Origin: Asterias amurensis
Taxonomy: Eukaryota; Echinodermata; Asteroidea; Forcipulatida; Asteriidae
Length of the DNA: 64,000 nt
Reading direction: 5' to 3'
Assembly (NCBI RefSeq): GCF_032118995.1
Contig: NC_092649.1
Location: 20,707,832-20,771,831, forward strand
The notes under the pieces are model-generated. The model saw only the letters and a list, made by a program, of their open reading frames with translations. It was not told where the DNA came from and made no database searches. Positions 21,206 to 32,871 of the stretch are shown here, piece by piece (position 1 is the first letter of the stretch; each line of letters opens with the position of its first letter). The position numbers and the translations under genes were made by a program.

Positions 21206-24200
21206 GTTGGTTCCAGTCATATCATTTGAACTTCATCATCTTGTTCGATGTCCAATGTCATTGCAAATACTATTAAGAGTAGGATTGGAAAAGACTTAGC
21301 ATGGTGGAAGTGTAACAAGAGAGTTTTGCGGTAATACCATGGAGGTCTCTACTGAGTAGTTTTGGTTTTCTGAAAAGAATCGGTGTTTTACCACCTGACG
21401 TTTCGCTCAGTATTTTCTGATCGTCTTCAGGAGAATGTTCTATTCAGAACCAGCACTTCTCAATTAGAGATTTTAACAAAATGAACACAGTATGGTTTTA
21501 AAATAACATGCGTGCAGAAATTCTTGTTATTTAAACATCTTATGGTATCTTCTTCTTTTTTTGTTTGCAAATGTGACAACACCCATATGCCGTAAATTTT
21601 AACATGCCCAGGTTTTGCAGCGAACCCGTCAAAACGATCGCAAACCGCTAAGCCTTTAAAACATGAGCATATTTTGCTTACTACGAATTTAACATTATAA
21701 GAACATGAAACATGAAGTTGATACATTGTCTCTTGAGTAAAACTTTACATAATTTAACAAACGAGAAAGGCCATTACATAAACTACGACTATCCAACAAA
21801 CAGTTCTTAAACGCATAACCTTTCACAGATGCGAACTGAATTTAGCGGACTCTGGCCAGAGATACCGCCAGCAATACGAAGATGAGTAAACAGTATTATC
21901 TAAACGCGTCCAAAGGTTAACCTATCCGTTATCAATTTACACGATGTTATTACGCTCCTTGTGTTTCCAGTCGCAGCTGTAGCTCCAATTATTTTTCCAT
22001 GGCCAGTCAGGAACAGTGTTTAAATACAGTTTATTCACTCTGTTTGACAATTCTTGAAATTAAAATTTACTTTAAAAGTGAGCAAAGCCCGGTTCATACT
22101 TCCTGCGAATGCAAATGCACCTTTCTTGTTGTATCTATCAGACCGTGATCAGACTTACATGTACATGGCTATAGACGAGCGATGTGACCTGTGTCATCAC
22201 ATGTTTACAAAAGAGCCACCAAGCCTGGACAAGCTGTAATGTGCAGGCAGGATTTGTACACGGCATAATGGAAGAAAACATACAATCTTATATTAATTTA
22301 TGGATATTGCAATGTCTATTTTTCTTAACAACTTTTGATATGATGAAAGGGGGCACATCTTAAAACTTGTTTAGCTTTTACTTTCATAACTCCTGGTTTT
22401 ATATGGAAATTAAGACACCAAGATATAAACTTCCCCACATGACCAGTGCAGTGTCTTGCCTACCAGAAAAGCCAAATAATGTACAAGGCCACACTTATTG
22501 TAAACAAAGGTTATTTTATAAGAGATGTTAAATTTGCATCGGGGATAAAGACTATTAATGTTGGTTTTTTCCCATACACCGATGTGTGTTAGCACTGTAT
22601 AGTCAGTACTTTTCCCGAGTCCTGTGAAAAAATATCGCAGGCATGTTACTCGGGTGGGATTCGAACTCACGACCCTTGCAATTCTAGAGCAGTGTCTTAC
22701 CAACTGCAGTAAAATGGACAAAGACGCACGGCTATACATGTATGATTAAAGAGACACGACATTACCAATAATATGAAAATAAATACCCCAACCCCAACAA
22801 CGCTGAATACCGATACCACTAACATATCAATCCCTATTACTCATCTGATATTGTCTTTTCTTTTAATTTTTATAACTGAATAATTATTCGGAATAGTTTG
22901 ATAAACAATGTCACATCGGTATATAACCCAAAGTAGTAAAATCCAACAGGTAACGCTTTAGATGCTGCTTGAGTAAAATATTTGATTGCAAATTCTTTTT
23001 TCTTTTCTTCAGAAGACGTTCAGAGCATACTGATCGAAACCTAACGGTTCTTTTCAGAACCACCCCAACTCATTAGAGATAGTCATTACATGGTGTTACC
23101 GCAAACCTTACTTATCGTGTTTTGCACCATGCTAAGTTTCAAATCCTTCTTTACAAAAACTGAATTAACTATTAATTACATTTATTGTCTTTGTTGACTA
23201 TAGGAGCATTTCTCATCCCGTACTTTGTGTCTTTGGCGATGTGTGGAGTTCCAATGTTTTTCATGGAAGTCACTTTGGGACAAATGCTGCAGACGGGAGG
23301 TATTGGAACATGGGATATATTCCCAGCCATTAAAGGTGAGATTTTAATCACGTATCAATGATTTCATTGTCGTTGTACATCGCCAAAAGCAGCTGTGTAA
23401 CCAGACATTTCAAGTAAGGGCAAGACATTTGGAAGGGGCTATTTTAAAAGTGAACCATCGATGTTTTCGTGTTGTGGCTGAGCGGATAAGAGAACTGAAT
23501 CAAGCTCTGGTAATTCTGATCAGCAGAAGTTGGGTTCATGTCCAGGTCGAGACACTTGTGTTCTTGAGCAAGACACTTAACCATTAATGGTGCGTCCTTC
23601 GGATGGGATGTACAAACGTTGGTCCCGTGTGTTGTGCATCGCACGTAAACGAACCCGAAAGGATTAGAAAAGAAGCGGCTCACCCCCGTGTTCCTGGTAT
23701 GATTGGCTGTAGTAAAATGTGCAACAGAACCATCTTGTTCTAACACACAACATAATTTTTACAACCAAGATGTGTGTCTAAGTTGACCCCGCTTATGAGC
23801 CCGCAAGGTCAAAGTAAATTGATACAAAAATGAGCGATTTTCAAACAGCTGAAACCATGCTGATTACTGTATCTACTGTTTGTACATACAGGTGTTGGTC
23901 TGGCCGCCGCCACAATCGCTGCTATGCTGAACGTGTACTACATCATCATCGTGTCGTGGTCTCTCTTCTACATGTTTGTTTCTTTCACGTCCGTATTGCC
24001 TTGGAACGACTGTAGAAATTACTGGAACAATGAGTATTGCAGCGAACTTGAACTTCAGGCAACTTTGCCGAGTGACGTAAGGAAAGAGTTCTTCCTGTCT
24101 ACAAATGGGTCTCTACTGCCAAAGAAGCTTGGAGAGTCGGCAGCAGAGCAGTACTGGGAGTAAGTGGCACTCAAGGGACTCCGTAACGAAATCTTAAAAC

Positions 24201-27200
24201 ATGACAATCAGCAATTTCGAGATATGTTGAGGATTGGAAAAAAATTCTGTATACACCAAAACCAACCATATCTCAAAAAGGCTAATGCCGTTGTCGTTTT
24301 ATTGTATCAGAAATTACATTCAAATGTGGAGCAATAATTGAAATCATTAAAATTCTTACAGTTGTTTCTTGCAGTCTGTCCTCTCGCCCAGTGTATGTAG
24401 GCCTACATAGGTATATATTTTTTGAAAGCGATTTTTTTTTCAATTTAGCAAATAGGTCTACATCCTTCTGAGAAACTCAGCAATGGCACGGCAGAAATTC
24501 ATACGTTGGATGTTGTTTACATAATCTTATACAAATTTCTGTAGGCCCCACCGCGTACAAAATCTAAAGGTCAACATCCCCATAGACTGTGACTTTCAAC
24601 TCTCTGTTTTTATTACATTTCACGATCTCCTGGCAAATAAGCTGGTGGTCACCAGCTTTCATTGAATAATAAATAAATAACTTGTTTATAATATGGCTGT
24701 AATTCTTTGATAGAAGGAGAGTTCTTCACGTCAGTTCAGGCTTTGATGAGATTGGAGGCCTTCGATGGGATCTCCTTGGATGCCTCGCTCTCGCTTGGGT
24801 CTTAACTTTCCTCTGTATCTGGAAAGGTGTCAAAACCACTGGAAAGGTAAATATATTGCACAAGTTTTTTTTTTTGGAACGCTAGGTGGCAGCAGACTTA
24901 CCAGGTGAAATCATTGTAAATACCCAATGCGCAAGCGCCGTAAAGTTATATATAACTCTATGGCAAGCGCTTCTGTTGAATGAGGTACATGCTTGCATGT
25001 ATCTAGCTAGCGACAACTTGATCGCGTTTACCGAGATTGCGTTAAGGTCTGTGACATTTAACCTGGCATTAAAGTCTGCTGCAATCTAGCGTTCCAAAGT
25101 ATCCCATTATGGAAGTGTTTATTTAAACCTGAATAAAATCCTGCCTACATTTTTTTTTGGTTGGAAATCTTAAAGAAAATTAGGAATGGATAGGGTTGCT
25201 AAAGTCGATTCAGCTAAAACAGTACAGGGCTCAATTGTATAAAGCCTGAAAGCGTGCATAAACATGCATGCACAGAAAATACTGCTAGTGGATGATACCA
25301 CATGTTACATTGTGAAGGGGATGGGGGGGGGGGGGGTAATCCTGTTTCAGCCCAGTAGTAGGTGGCAATGTGCTCCTGTTGGCAAGTGATATGGATCAAG
25401 AATCATAATCAGTATAATTAGTGTCGCTCTCACCTTGAATGGACCGTGTAGCCTCGTGAAGATGGTGATCTCTCATAAAAAATAAAGCAATGGAAACTAA
25501 TCATTTTTTAAATCGTTATCTTTAAGTCATCTTTAAAAATGATGTTATCTCCCATTATGTATCTTAGCTTCCCATCATATGTAATTGAACCACATCCATC
25601 TCTTCAACACTTGTCTTATTTATTTTCATCTTAAACTGTTCTGCCATCTTGTCGCTTCTATTACGAACTTGTTGTGTCATGTCTTACGTTCATCTGCCAT
25701 TTTGTATGTTTGTCTGTCTGTCTGTCTGGTTTCTTGTTTCTTGTTTGTCTGACTGTTGTTAACAAGCTCATGCTACCCCAAACGGCCCGTACTCTATTTA
25801 TTTATTACTGTAACCTAATGAAATGTTTTGCTTTACTCCGTAATACATGTAACTATCGATATTCTTCAAATGAGAGTATTGACATTTCCTGAATTGAATT
25901 GAATTATCTAATCTTGATTTCTGTTGATGTCTAGATCGTCTGGTTTACGGCTCTTATTCCTTACGTCATCCTTTTGATTCTCCTCATCAATGGACTCCTG
26001 CTGGAAGGCTCAACGGCTGGTATCATTTATTACGTCACTCCAACCTTTGATAAGCTGACGGAACCAGCGGTAAATATAGACCACACCCAATAAAAAGTCT
26101 GCGATTTTTTTTTAATCAATTCGTCATCGAAGTTGCAATGAAAAAAAAAAACCTTGTTGAAAAAATTTGGGTGCCTTCAGGCCTCAAGTCTTTTAACAAT
26201 TGAGTGAGAAATAACCTCTTTCTCAAAAACCACGTTACTCCAGAGGGAGCCGTTTGAACTATTCCCAGCTCCCCGTCGCTCAATGCCATGTAAGTGTTTT
26301 TTTATGCGAACAGTTTTGTTGAGTAATAGTGTCCATGCTTTTAAAGTCATTATACACTTTCGGTACAGAAAAAAAAAGTTCACAGATTTACAAATAATTT
26401 ACAGGGTTTACAGAAGGTAATGGTGAAAGACTAATTCTCTTGAAATACTGTTCCATGAAATGCTTTACTGTTTGAGAAAACATTAAAACAACATCAATTC
26501 TCGATAGCGAGAATTACGGGTTTATTTTAAACACATGTCATGACACGGCGAAACGTGCGGAAACAAGTGTGGGTTTTCCCGTTATTTTCTCCCGACTCCG
26601 ATGACCGATTGAGCCTAAATTTTCACAGGTTTGTTATTGTATATATAAGTTGTGATACACGAAGTGTGAGACTTAGACAATACTGTTAACCGAAAGGGTC
26701 CAATGGCTTTAAGAACGACGTCGAGTGATGCTGTTTAGTAACAACGGAAATGACTATAGAGCTGGTATTTGACTGTACGTCTACATGTCTTTCTTGGTCG
26801 AGTAGGTATCAATGACAACCACTACTGTTTAGCGTACAATCATGGTATCTTCTTGGTTTTCCCGTAGGTATGGGTAGACGCAGCGACGCAGATCTTCTTC
26901 TCGTACGGTGTTGGTATTGGTTCTCTCATCTCACTCGGTAGCTACAACCCCTACAGAAATAACTCACTTATGTACGTATACAAACTAAACAAATAAACCA
27001 GGTTTATACCGGATAAACTAATACTAATTTGACAGGGTTTATTGTGGTAGTATTGTCTCATCCTTCGGTTTGGACGTAATGCCGTTGGTCCCGTGTGTTG
27101 TGTAAAAAACGAAAACAAGAACCGAGTGTACTTTTATCGAAAAGAGAAGTGGGTTTGTCCCAATGTAGCTCCACACACCTTGCATGACAAAAAAACGAGC

Positions 27201-30200
27201 GTTTTGATACGCTCCATGTGATTAAGTACTTTAAGAAACTAGTATTAGTATTATTTCAGTTTTCTTTTTCACTGTCTACTCTATATATTTCTTTTCTTGA
27301 TAGAGACACCGTTGTTGTTGGTATCGTGAATGCGGCTACCAGTCTGTTCGCTGGTTTCGTCATCTTTGCCATTCTTGGTTACATGGCATTTATACAAGAA
27401 GTAGACGTAAAAGATGTCGCTGATGAAGGTATGGTTATTCATATAAGTGTTGCATCTATCATGTTGAACATGTGGTACTTTCTTTTTGTTCAGGTGGCTA
27501 GCAAATTTCACTCTTGCTTTTGTTTTGTCCGAATGTTAAATAAGCTACGAATTAAGCAGCTTCTTGTGGTTGTGATTCAGATCTAGTGGCCGGTGATTCG
27601 GTTCTTGTGGCCAGTGATTCTGTTATTTTGGCTGGTGATTCCTTTCTTGTGTTTGGTGATTCAGTTCTTGTGGCTGGTGACTCGGTTTTTGTGGCTGGTG
27701 ATTTGGGTTCTGGGTTCTTGTGGCTGGTGGTTCAGTTCTTGTGGCTGGTGATTCGGGTTCTTGTGGCTGGAGATTTTGTTATTGTCTCTGCGTGATTCGG
27801 TTTAAGTTTTTAAATGCAGCCTGGTACTTGACAGACACAGTGTTGGTTGTATTGTTCGAAGCCTATTAATTAATTTGTATTCTATTATTTAACTTTTCAG
27901 GGCCTGGTTTGGCGTTTGTTGCGTATCCCACGGCAGTGAATACGATGCCTGGAGCTCCATTCTGGTCAATCTTGTTCTTTGCTATGTTGGTCATGCTCGG
28001 CTTAGATAGTCAGGTAATACAGCACTTCATTCTTGTGAAAATACATGCATTAATATAGGGGCTTGTATGTGAACAAACCTACCTTTTCTGATTCACCCGA
28101 TCAATACCAATTGATCCGTTTACAGTACCCATCTTGACAACTAGTTTAATTGACTTGGATTAGTGCCCGAATCCAGTTTGACAAAATCAATTTGATTGAC
28201 TCAGTTTAGTGCCCATTTCGTTGACAATCAATATCAGTGCTAGGTGTTTTGTTAAGTGGTGCCCATCTTTGCAACCAATTTGCTGATTGACTTGGTTTAG
28301 TTACTCGGTTTAAGTAACAAATTCCTATCTCAACAATCGATTGATTGACCCTAATGAGTGCCGTATACCCATCTTGACAAAATAGTCTTATGTTCGGTGC
28401 AAAATGCACTCTACAAACATCATGGTCAAAAATAACCCACATCCGCGTCCATGAGGCCTAACCCATTTGTGGGTCATTATGACACAGACTCTGGGTCAAA
28501 TGACATAGAAATGGGTCAAGCTGACGCCGAATGAATTACTTGCGAGTTGAACAATCAGCTTTATCTTTTCTGACCCTGGGATTTTTTTATTTGGACTCAA
28601 TCAGAATTTCTTTTCAAATCTTGCCAATTAATTTTACTAGCCCAAATTAGCTAGTTCCAATATTGACCATGAGTTTGATTAATCTGGTTTACTTTCCAAT
28701 CTTGACAATAAACTTGGAGATTGAACAATACGATGGCTTATCAATGTCAACCAAGGCACAGCTTGTACGCAGTAGTAAGGTTTTAAAAAGTGTGGTTTAT
28801 TCAGATGGATACCCTTCAATTTCAGTTTCCTATAAGATAATTAACCTTTACATTTAAATCCAGCGAGTGCCAAAAGGTTACCATCATAAAAAGGCAGCCC
28901 ACATACAGTCATGCAGCCAATTGTTCTCAGAAATTAAGTTACTGATACAAAGACTGATTTATTTTAACTTCATTGTCCTAGGATATATTGTGGCTGGCCT
29001 TTCTGTTCTTTGTGGCTGGTGGTTCAGTTATTGTGGCTGCTTGATTGAATTTGATGAACTTGACATTTCCACACGTCAAGCGGTATCATCATCAAGAGCA
29101 GTCGACTTTGTACCCAGAAATTTATAGTTTCTTAACAAAAACCTAATTATTACGAACACAATTGAGGTTCATTTTCTTAAGACGGATGAACTTGACATTG
29201 CAGATCAAACAGCTAACTCTTCTTGAACTCAGTATGCATCCATTTCCGCTTGAAATTGTCTAAAAATTCCCTTGGGAAAGTTTGTTGTGGAGCTTTGTAT
29301 CATTGGTCGTTAATTACATGCCAGTTTACGTATTTCTCCCATAGCAACCCAGTCCATTTTAAAAATTTTTATTGTTACCTGTTTTTCTTGTCTCTTTGGT
29401 TTGTATTTTGTCTGTCTAGGTTGTCTTCTACCAGCCTTGCCCTTAATCTGAGAGCTCAATACTCCCTTTATAATGGTTTACATATAGACCATAGAGCTAT
29501 GGACCTAGATCTATGCATAGACTATTTTCCCTCCATCCTCTGTGCTTATTATACTTTGCGTATCTATGTAATAATTGAGTAAAATGTTTTATCCTGAGAA
29601 ATAGTATGAAATCAAGTTGGTGTTGCTGTGTCTCGCCCGCCTTCTACCACTAGGACCCCGGTTCGAATCTCACCGGGGGCACTATGTGGATTGGGTTTTC
29701 AGTCCCTACTTGACTGCATGTTTTTCCCTGGAATAATTCTCTGGGGTTTTCCTCCTATATTTAAAACTGAAACTTCTTCATCATCTTCTCTTCTCGTTTG
29801 GCTCTAATGGGAGACTTTCAGAACGCTTGGTGCCATGAGCAGACTATACCAGGTAAATTAATTTTCTCGTTAATGTGCACATGCTCAGAGCAACGTAAAC
29901 AATGGACATTTACCTGGTAAGTCTGCTGCCACCTAGCGTTCAAAAGTCTCCCATGAGAGCGTTGAGAATATACATATTCAGAATTAAATATTGACTTGAA
30001 TTGAACTAATGTGAGTTTGTTTAATTATATCTAGTTCTGTGTCGTGGAGGGTTTCGTTACGTCTCTAATGGATGGTTTCCCCGAGTTGAAACTGAGACAG
30101 CGACGGACAGGCTTCATCATAGGTATCTGCGTTGTGGATTTCTTTCTTGGTTTTTTGTGCTTCACTGATGTAAGTTTCCCTCCATTTGAATTTTTATTTC

Positions 30201-32472
30201 TTGTTATACTTCTGGTCGACAGATAGATTATGGCCATTTGTCGATAATCTATTGAGAAGTTGGTACACTCATACCTTATACGATTTTGTTTATAATATCA
30301 TCTTTTTTGACAGATCTTTTTCACATGCTGATGGACCATCTCTTTTCTGTAATGCTCTTCAACTGAACCTAAGACTAGAATTCACTCTCTCCAACTTCAA
30401 AACAAACACGAAAACTCAGTCTTATATAGGCCTAGCTTTAAGAACAGTCATAAGTAGAGTTCCTTTTCTATGCGTCAGGAGTGTCTTTCTGATGGCTCCT
30501 ACACAAGTCTCAATTGTCATTGTCTTACATAAATTGTACAGACGAATATTTATTTGAGTATATGAGTATGAATTTACACCACATTGTGTTCCAGCTGATG
30601 TGGAAACAGTACAATCACAAATAAATATGTTTAATAACAAACACAACAATAACAATTCAATACCAATTTGTTACCGCAAACCAAATATTTTGATACCTCA
30701 CCATGCAATGCCTCAAATCCTTTATAACAGACCCAACAAAAAATCAGTAATATGTTGTTCAGTATACATCTATAGGCAGATGCCCCTATAGAAGTAGAAG
30801 GAAACAAATTACATATTTTTGAATGTTGTCTTCTGGATTAGGGTGGAATATACATGTTCCAGTTACTGGACTCCTATGCAGCAAGTGGTATGCCTCTGTT
30901 GTGGGTCGCAAGCTGGGAATGCATCACAATATCGTATGGCTATGGTATTAGGAAATACTACAATGACGTCAGCACTATGTTAACCTTCACCCCAGGGTGG
31001 TTCTGGCCAATAAGCTGGGCTATCCTTACCCCTGTCGTAACAGTTGTAAGTATCTTACGCTAAATCTCAGTTAAACATTTATATCGCATGGCGTGCTTTG
31101 CCAGCGGTTAAGAGCACCAGACTCAAGCTCTGGTGTTTGTGATCGGCAGACGTTTGAGTCCCAGTCGTGACACCCGTTTCCTTAAGTAATAAAATGCTTA
31201 ATCCTTCGGATGGGACATAAAGCCGTTGGTTCCGTGTTTTTTTCACACGCACTTAAAAGAACCAAGTGCTAAAACATCACGAAGTTTGGTAAAGAAGAGC
31301 TCGTCTACTGAGAACTATAAGGTCGCAATTTGTATGGGTTTTGTAAAACTGCTTTTTGATTTTTTTGGAACTCCCTTGTGCAACAACAAGGGTGTTTTTC
31401 TTTCGTTATTTCCTAGTTACTTTGATGACCAATTGAGTCATAATTTTTCACAGATTTGTAACTTTATGCATGAACGTATACACCAAGTGAGATAAATATT
31501 CTATGACAATAGACCGATCCATTACGCCCCGCCTCCTTACCAGTTGACCAATCACAGCCGCGAAACCCGATCACCATTAGTGCAAAGATCACCAAACGGT
31601 TCAAATGGTGATCAGATTTCGCGGTTGTGATTGGTCAATAATAATCGGGCCTCGCTTAATGGATCGGTGTATTACAAAAGGGTGTCCAGCAGCCCATTTC
31701 ATAACATCTGTCTTTTTGTCTGCCTATTTTTCCAGGGCATATTTATATTCAACTTGGTGGCTTACTCGGCACCTAAATATGGTCCAGATTACTATTTCCC
31801 AATCTCCGGTGAAATATTAGGATGGATGATGGCAGTTGCAGCTATGCAGTGGGTTCCTTCCTACGCCGTGTACCTCTTCATAGTAACACCAGGATCAGTC
31901 AGTGAGGTATACTATGAACCCTTATTGTGTTACACGAGCAGTTAGGGCAAGGTCGTTTATCCGCTGGATTATTTTACAACATCAACTGGTCCACTGTTTC
32001 AGGAGAATTTCCCATAGACCTTTTCACAAGTACTCATTCCGCAAGCGTTAACTGTTGAATGCAGGTGCATAATGCCATACATTATTTGTACACAGTTACC
32101 TGTGTCGTTTTAACACCTTGTTTTGTTTATGTTTATTAACTCTTTGTTATCTATAATGTGACAACACCCGTAGTGCAAATTTTAACACCCTATAGTTGCT
32201 CTCAATCTCCCTCAACGAGGCTTTACTAAACGGGTGCCATTTTGATGTTTCATATCTAGCGCCTACATTACATGGTCACACCCAGAGTCTTCCCAAAAGA
32301 GAAGGAAAACCCAGTCCTTGATGACGTCAGCATGGATGGATCATCCGGGGGTGCTAAACAAATTAAGAAGATAACCGCCCATGAGAACGAGTTCGATAAC
32401 AAAGCCTTCACTAAAGACAATGGAGATGTACACGTTGATGTAGGTATTGGGGACGAGGATGCTGCTTTGTAG
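20971..32472 (+). CDS. SLC6-family Na+/Cl- coupled transporter, paralogue B (complete, 12 exons)
   Basis: Joined exons: 20971-21205, 23204-23335, 23892-24159, 24714-24846, 25935-26069, 26868-26971, 27304-27428, 27901-28013, 30035-30169, 30842-31045, 31736-31906, 32260-32472 (1968 nt, 655 aa plus stop). Exon lengths 2 to 11 and all phases equal gene A. Predicted role is the same: a 12-TM plasma-membrane symporter using Na+ and Cl-. All ion-site motifs seen in A are kept ([24 protein letters not shown]). EL2 has two Cys and one clear sequon (NGS); the NLT of gene A has become TLP. The N-tail is shorter than in A but ends in the same poly-Glu and REGW. It lies 6 kb downstream of gene A on the same strand. 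A and B are the closest pair of the three, with several exons nearly identical at silent sites, which indicates recent exchange or duplication. Substrate unknown. Confidence 0.93.
21345..21480 (-). mobile_element. Structured repeat (hammerhead-like module)
   Basis: The reverse strand carries CTGAAGACGATCAGAAAA then CTGAGCGAAACGTCAG. Gene B intron 1. Confidence 0.55.
22171..22515. mobile_element. MITE family 4 copy (TIR ATAGACSATGTGA)
   Basis: Shares CATCACATGTTTACAAAAGA and CTTTTGATATGATGAAAGGG with the copies at 42431 and 61013. The right terminus is lost here. Confidence 0.65.
22545..22722 (-). mobile_element. tRNA-headed SINE, family 2, reverse
   Basis: Reverse complement of the 18849-19020 element: CACCGATGTGTGTTAGCACT, then GGGTGGGATTCGAACTCACG (B box) and CTAGAGCAGTGTCTTACCAA. 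Confidence 0.75.
23009..23108 (+). mobile_element. Structured repeat (hammerhead-like module)
   Basis: GAAGACGTTCAGAGCATACT, GATCGAAACC, then hairpin GGTTCT-TTTC-AGAACC at 23046-23061. About 95 bp before gene B exon 2. Confidence 0.6.
23204..23335 (+). CDS. Gene B exon 2: TM1-TM2
   Basis: Acceptor CTATAG, donor GTGAGA. Encodes [32 protein letters not shown] in two parts around TM2, the same length and phase as gene A. Confidence 0.93.
23468..23705 (+). mobile_element. tRNA-Leu-like SINE, family 1
   Basis: GTTGTGGCTGAGCGGATAAG head, weak B box (GGGTTCATGTCC), body with CTTGAGCAAGACACTTAACC and CCTTCGGATGGGATGTA. Gene B intron 2. Confidence 0.7.
23892..24159 (+). CDS. Gene B exon 3: TM3 and EL2
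   Basis: Acceptor ATACAG, donor GTAAGT. The TM3 half is almost identical to gene A; the EL2 half diverges sharply after about base 172 of the exon. The two EL2 cysteines are kept. Confidence 0.94.
24714..24846 (+). CDS. Gene B exon 4: TM4
   Basis: Acceptor TGATAG, donor GTAAAT. Encodes [15 protein letters not shown] and TM4 ending [11 protein letters not shown]. Confidence 0.93.
24871..25107. mobile_element. MITE family 3 (CTCF-like TIR)
   Basis: Left end GGAACGCTAGGTGGCAGCAG, right end CTGCTGCAATCTAGCGTTCC. Interior differs from the shorter copies. Exact TAGGTGGCAG at 24883-24892. Gene B intron 4. Confidence 0.65.
25655..25905 (+). repeat. Dispersed repeat with GAATT tail (LINE 3' end?)
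   Basis: TGTCTGTCTGTCTG tract, CCCGTACTCTATTTATTTAT, and a terminal CTGAATTGAATTGAATT. The same arrangement recurs three times at 50760-51475. Classification uncertain. Confidence 0.45.
25935..26069 (+). CDS. Gene B exon 5: TM5
   Basis: Acceptor TCTAG, donor GTAAAT. Two base differences from gene A in 135; ends EPA instead of EPT. Confidence 0.93.
26115..26715. mobile_element. MITE family 1 fragments (two)
   Basis: 26115-26370 and 26570-26715 each match half of the family (CCAGAGGGAGCCGTTT; CGATGACCGATTGAGCC to GATACACGAAGTGTGAG). Gene B intron 5. Confidence 0.5.
26868..26971 (+). CDS. Gene B exon 6: TM6
   Basis: Acceptor CCGTAG, donor GTACGT. Same TM6 protein as gene A; six base differences, four of them in the last 11 bases, just before the donor. 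Confidence 0.94.
27052..27180 (+). mobile_element. SINE family 1, body fragment
   Basis: TCATCCTTCGGTTTGGACGT, CCGTTGGTCCCGTGTGTTGT, TATCGAAAAGAGAAGTGGGT; no tRNA head. Confidence 0.6.
27304..27428 (+). CDS. Gene B exon 7: TM7
   Basis: Acceptor TTGATAG, donor GTATGG. Encodes [18 protein letters not shown] and [11 protein letters not shown]. Confidence 0.92.
27565..27795. repeat. Minisatellite, about 21-bp unit
   Basis: Tandem units of the form GGTTCTTGTGGCTGGTGATTC, degenerate. A stray pair of units is at 28985-29040. Gene B intron 7. Confidence 0.85.
27901..28013 (+). CDS. Gene B exon 8: EL4 and TM8
   Basis: Acceptor TTTTCAG, donor GTAATA. Base-identical to gene A exon 8 by direct reading, with different flanking introns. 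Confidence 0.94.
28080..28430. repeat. Degenerate tandem repeat
   Basis: Loose units with TAGTGCCCATCTTGACAA, CAATTTGATTGACTTGG. Period about 55-70 bp, poorly conserved; similar words at 28640-28720. Confidence 0.5.
28440..28590. repeat. GGGTCA/TGACCC-rich repeat fragment
   Basis: GGGTCATTATGACACAGACT, GGGTCAAGCTGACGCC; degraded copy of the family. Confidence 0.5.
29615..29765 (+). mobile_element. tRNA-like SINE, family 3
   Basis: B box GGTTCGAATCTCACCGGGG followed by GCACTATGTGGATTGGGTTT and CTGGAATAATTCTCTGGGG. Single copy in the window, A box weak. Confidence 0.45.
29807..29954. mobile_element. MITE family 3 (CTCF-like TIR)
   Basis: ATGGGAGACTTTCAGAACGC at left, GCGTTCAAAAGTCTCCCAT at right. 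Right arm holds the complement of TAGGTGGCAG at 29926-29935. Gene B intron 8. Confidence 0.8.
30035..30169 (+). CDS. Gene B exon 9: TM8 end and TM9
   Basis: Acceptor ATCTAG, donor GTAAGT. Encodes [24 protein letters not shown] and TM9 ending FLCFTD. Confidence 0.93.
30842..31045 (+). CDS. Gene B exon 10: TM10 and TM11 start
   Basis: Acceptor GATTAG, donor GTAAGT. 68 codons, same protein framework as gene A; differences cluster at both ends of the exon. Confidence 0.93.
31090..31275 (+). mobile_element. tRNA-Leu(CAA)-like SINE, family 1
   Basis: Anticodon arm CCAGACTCAAGCTCTGG (31117-31133) with a CAA anticodon, as in tRNA-Leu-CAA. Body with CCTTCGGATGGGACATAA. Not a functional tRNA: the T arm and acceptor are eroded. 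Confidence 0.75.
31370..31510. mobile_element. MITE family 1 fragment
   Basis: CAACAAGGGTGTTTTTCTTT, TGATGACCAATTGAGTCA, TATACACCAAGTGAGA. Termini lost. Confidence 0.5.
31511..31670. mobile_element. Small MITE with long inverted ends
   Basis: AGACCGATCCATTACG and TGACCAATCACAGCCGCGAA at left; the complementary TTTCGCGGTTGTGATTGGTC and TTAATGGATCGGTGT at right. Ends 65 bp before gene B exon 11. Confidence 0.65.
31736..31906 (+). CDS. Gene B exon 11: TM11 end and TM12
   Basis: Acceptor TTCCAG, donor GTATAC. 57 codons: [16 protein letters not shown] and TM12. Confidence 0.92.
32260..32472 (+). CDS. Gene B exon 12: C-terminal tail and stop
   Basis: Acceptor ATCTAG. Encodes [18 protein letters not shown], then [14 protein letters not shown] and an acidic end DEDAAL. 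15 codons shorter than gene A, mainly in the linker. Confidence 0.9.
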   Translation, partial: RLHYMVTPRVFPKEKENPVLDDVSMDGSSGGAKQIKKITAHENEFDNKAFTKDNGDVHVDVGIGDEDAAL

Positions 32473-32502
32473 AACTTGATATTGGAATCAAATATTCTAA
32501 TC

Positions 32503-32612
32503 AAGAGCTCGGTCGGAGTACACTGACCGAAACGTCGAGTAGTACAAACCGTCTCTTCTCAGAGCCACCACTACTCACAGAGAATGTTTACATGGGTTCA
32601 CCGCAATTCTTA
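32503..32612 (+). mobile_element. Structured repeat (hammerhead-like module)
   Basis: CGGTCGGAGTACACTGACCG hairpin, then GAAACGTCGAG and a partly broken second hairpin. Just 3' of gene B. Confidence 0.55.
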
Positions 32613-32871
32613 CTTAACTTAGAATCGAATACTGTTTCGAAAAAACGTGGACGATTGTAATGAACGGTCAACATTGACGCTGTGAATTCTGGTTCACCAT
32701 ACTTTTGCATAAAAGGGTAATCCTTTGGTAGTTACCCAAAACTTTATTGGTTGTAAATACCTACCATAATAAGCTACACTGATAATGTATATCATTTGAA
32801 GAAGCGATTATCCTAAAAGAAGTGTGGTTTAAGGGAAAGATATTCAAAGGCAGCTTATAGTATAACTTTGC

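Noticed and set aside
27586..27795. Repetitive protein [11 protein letters not shown]
   Set aside because: Translation of a degenerate minisatellite in gene B intron 7; no splice signals or conserved frame.
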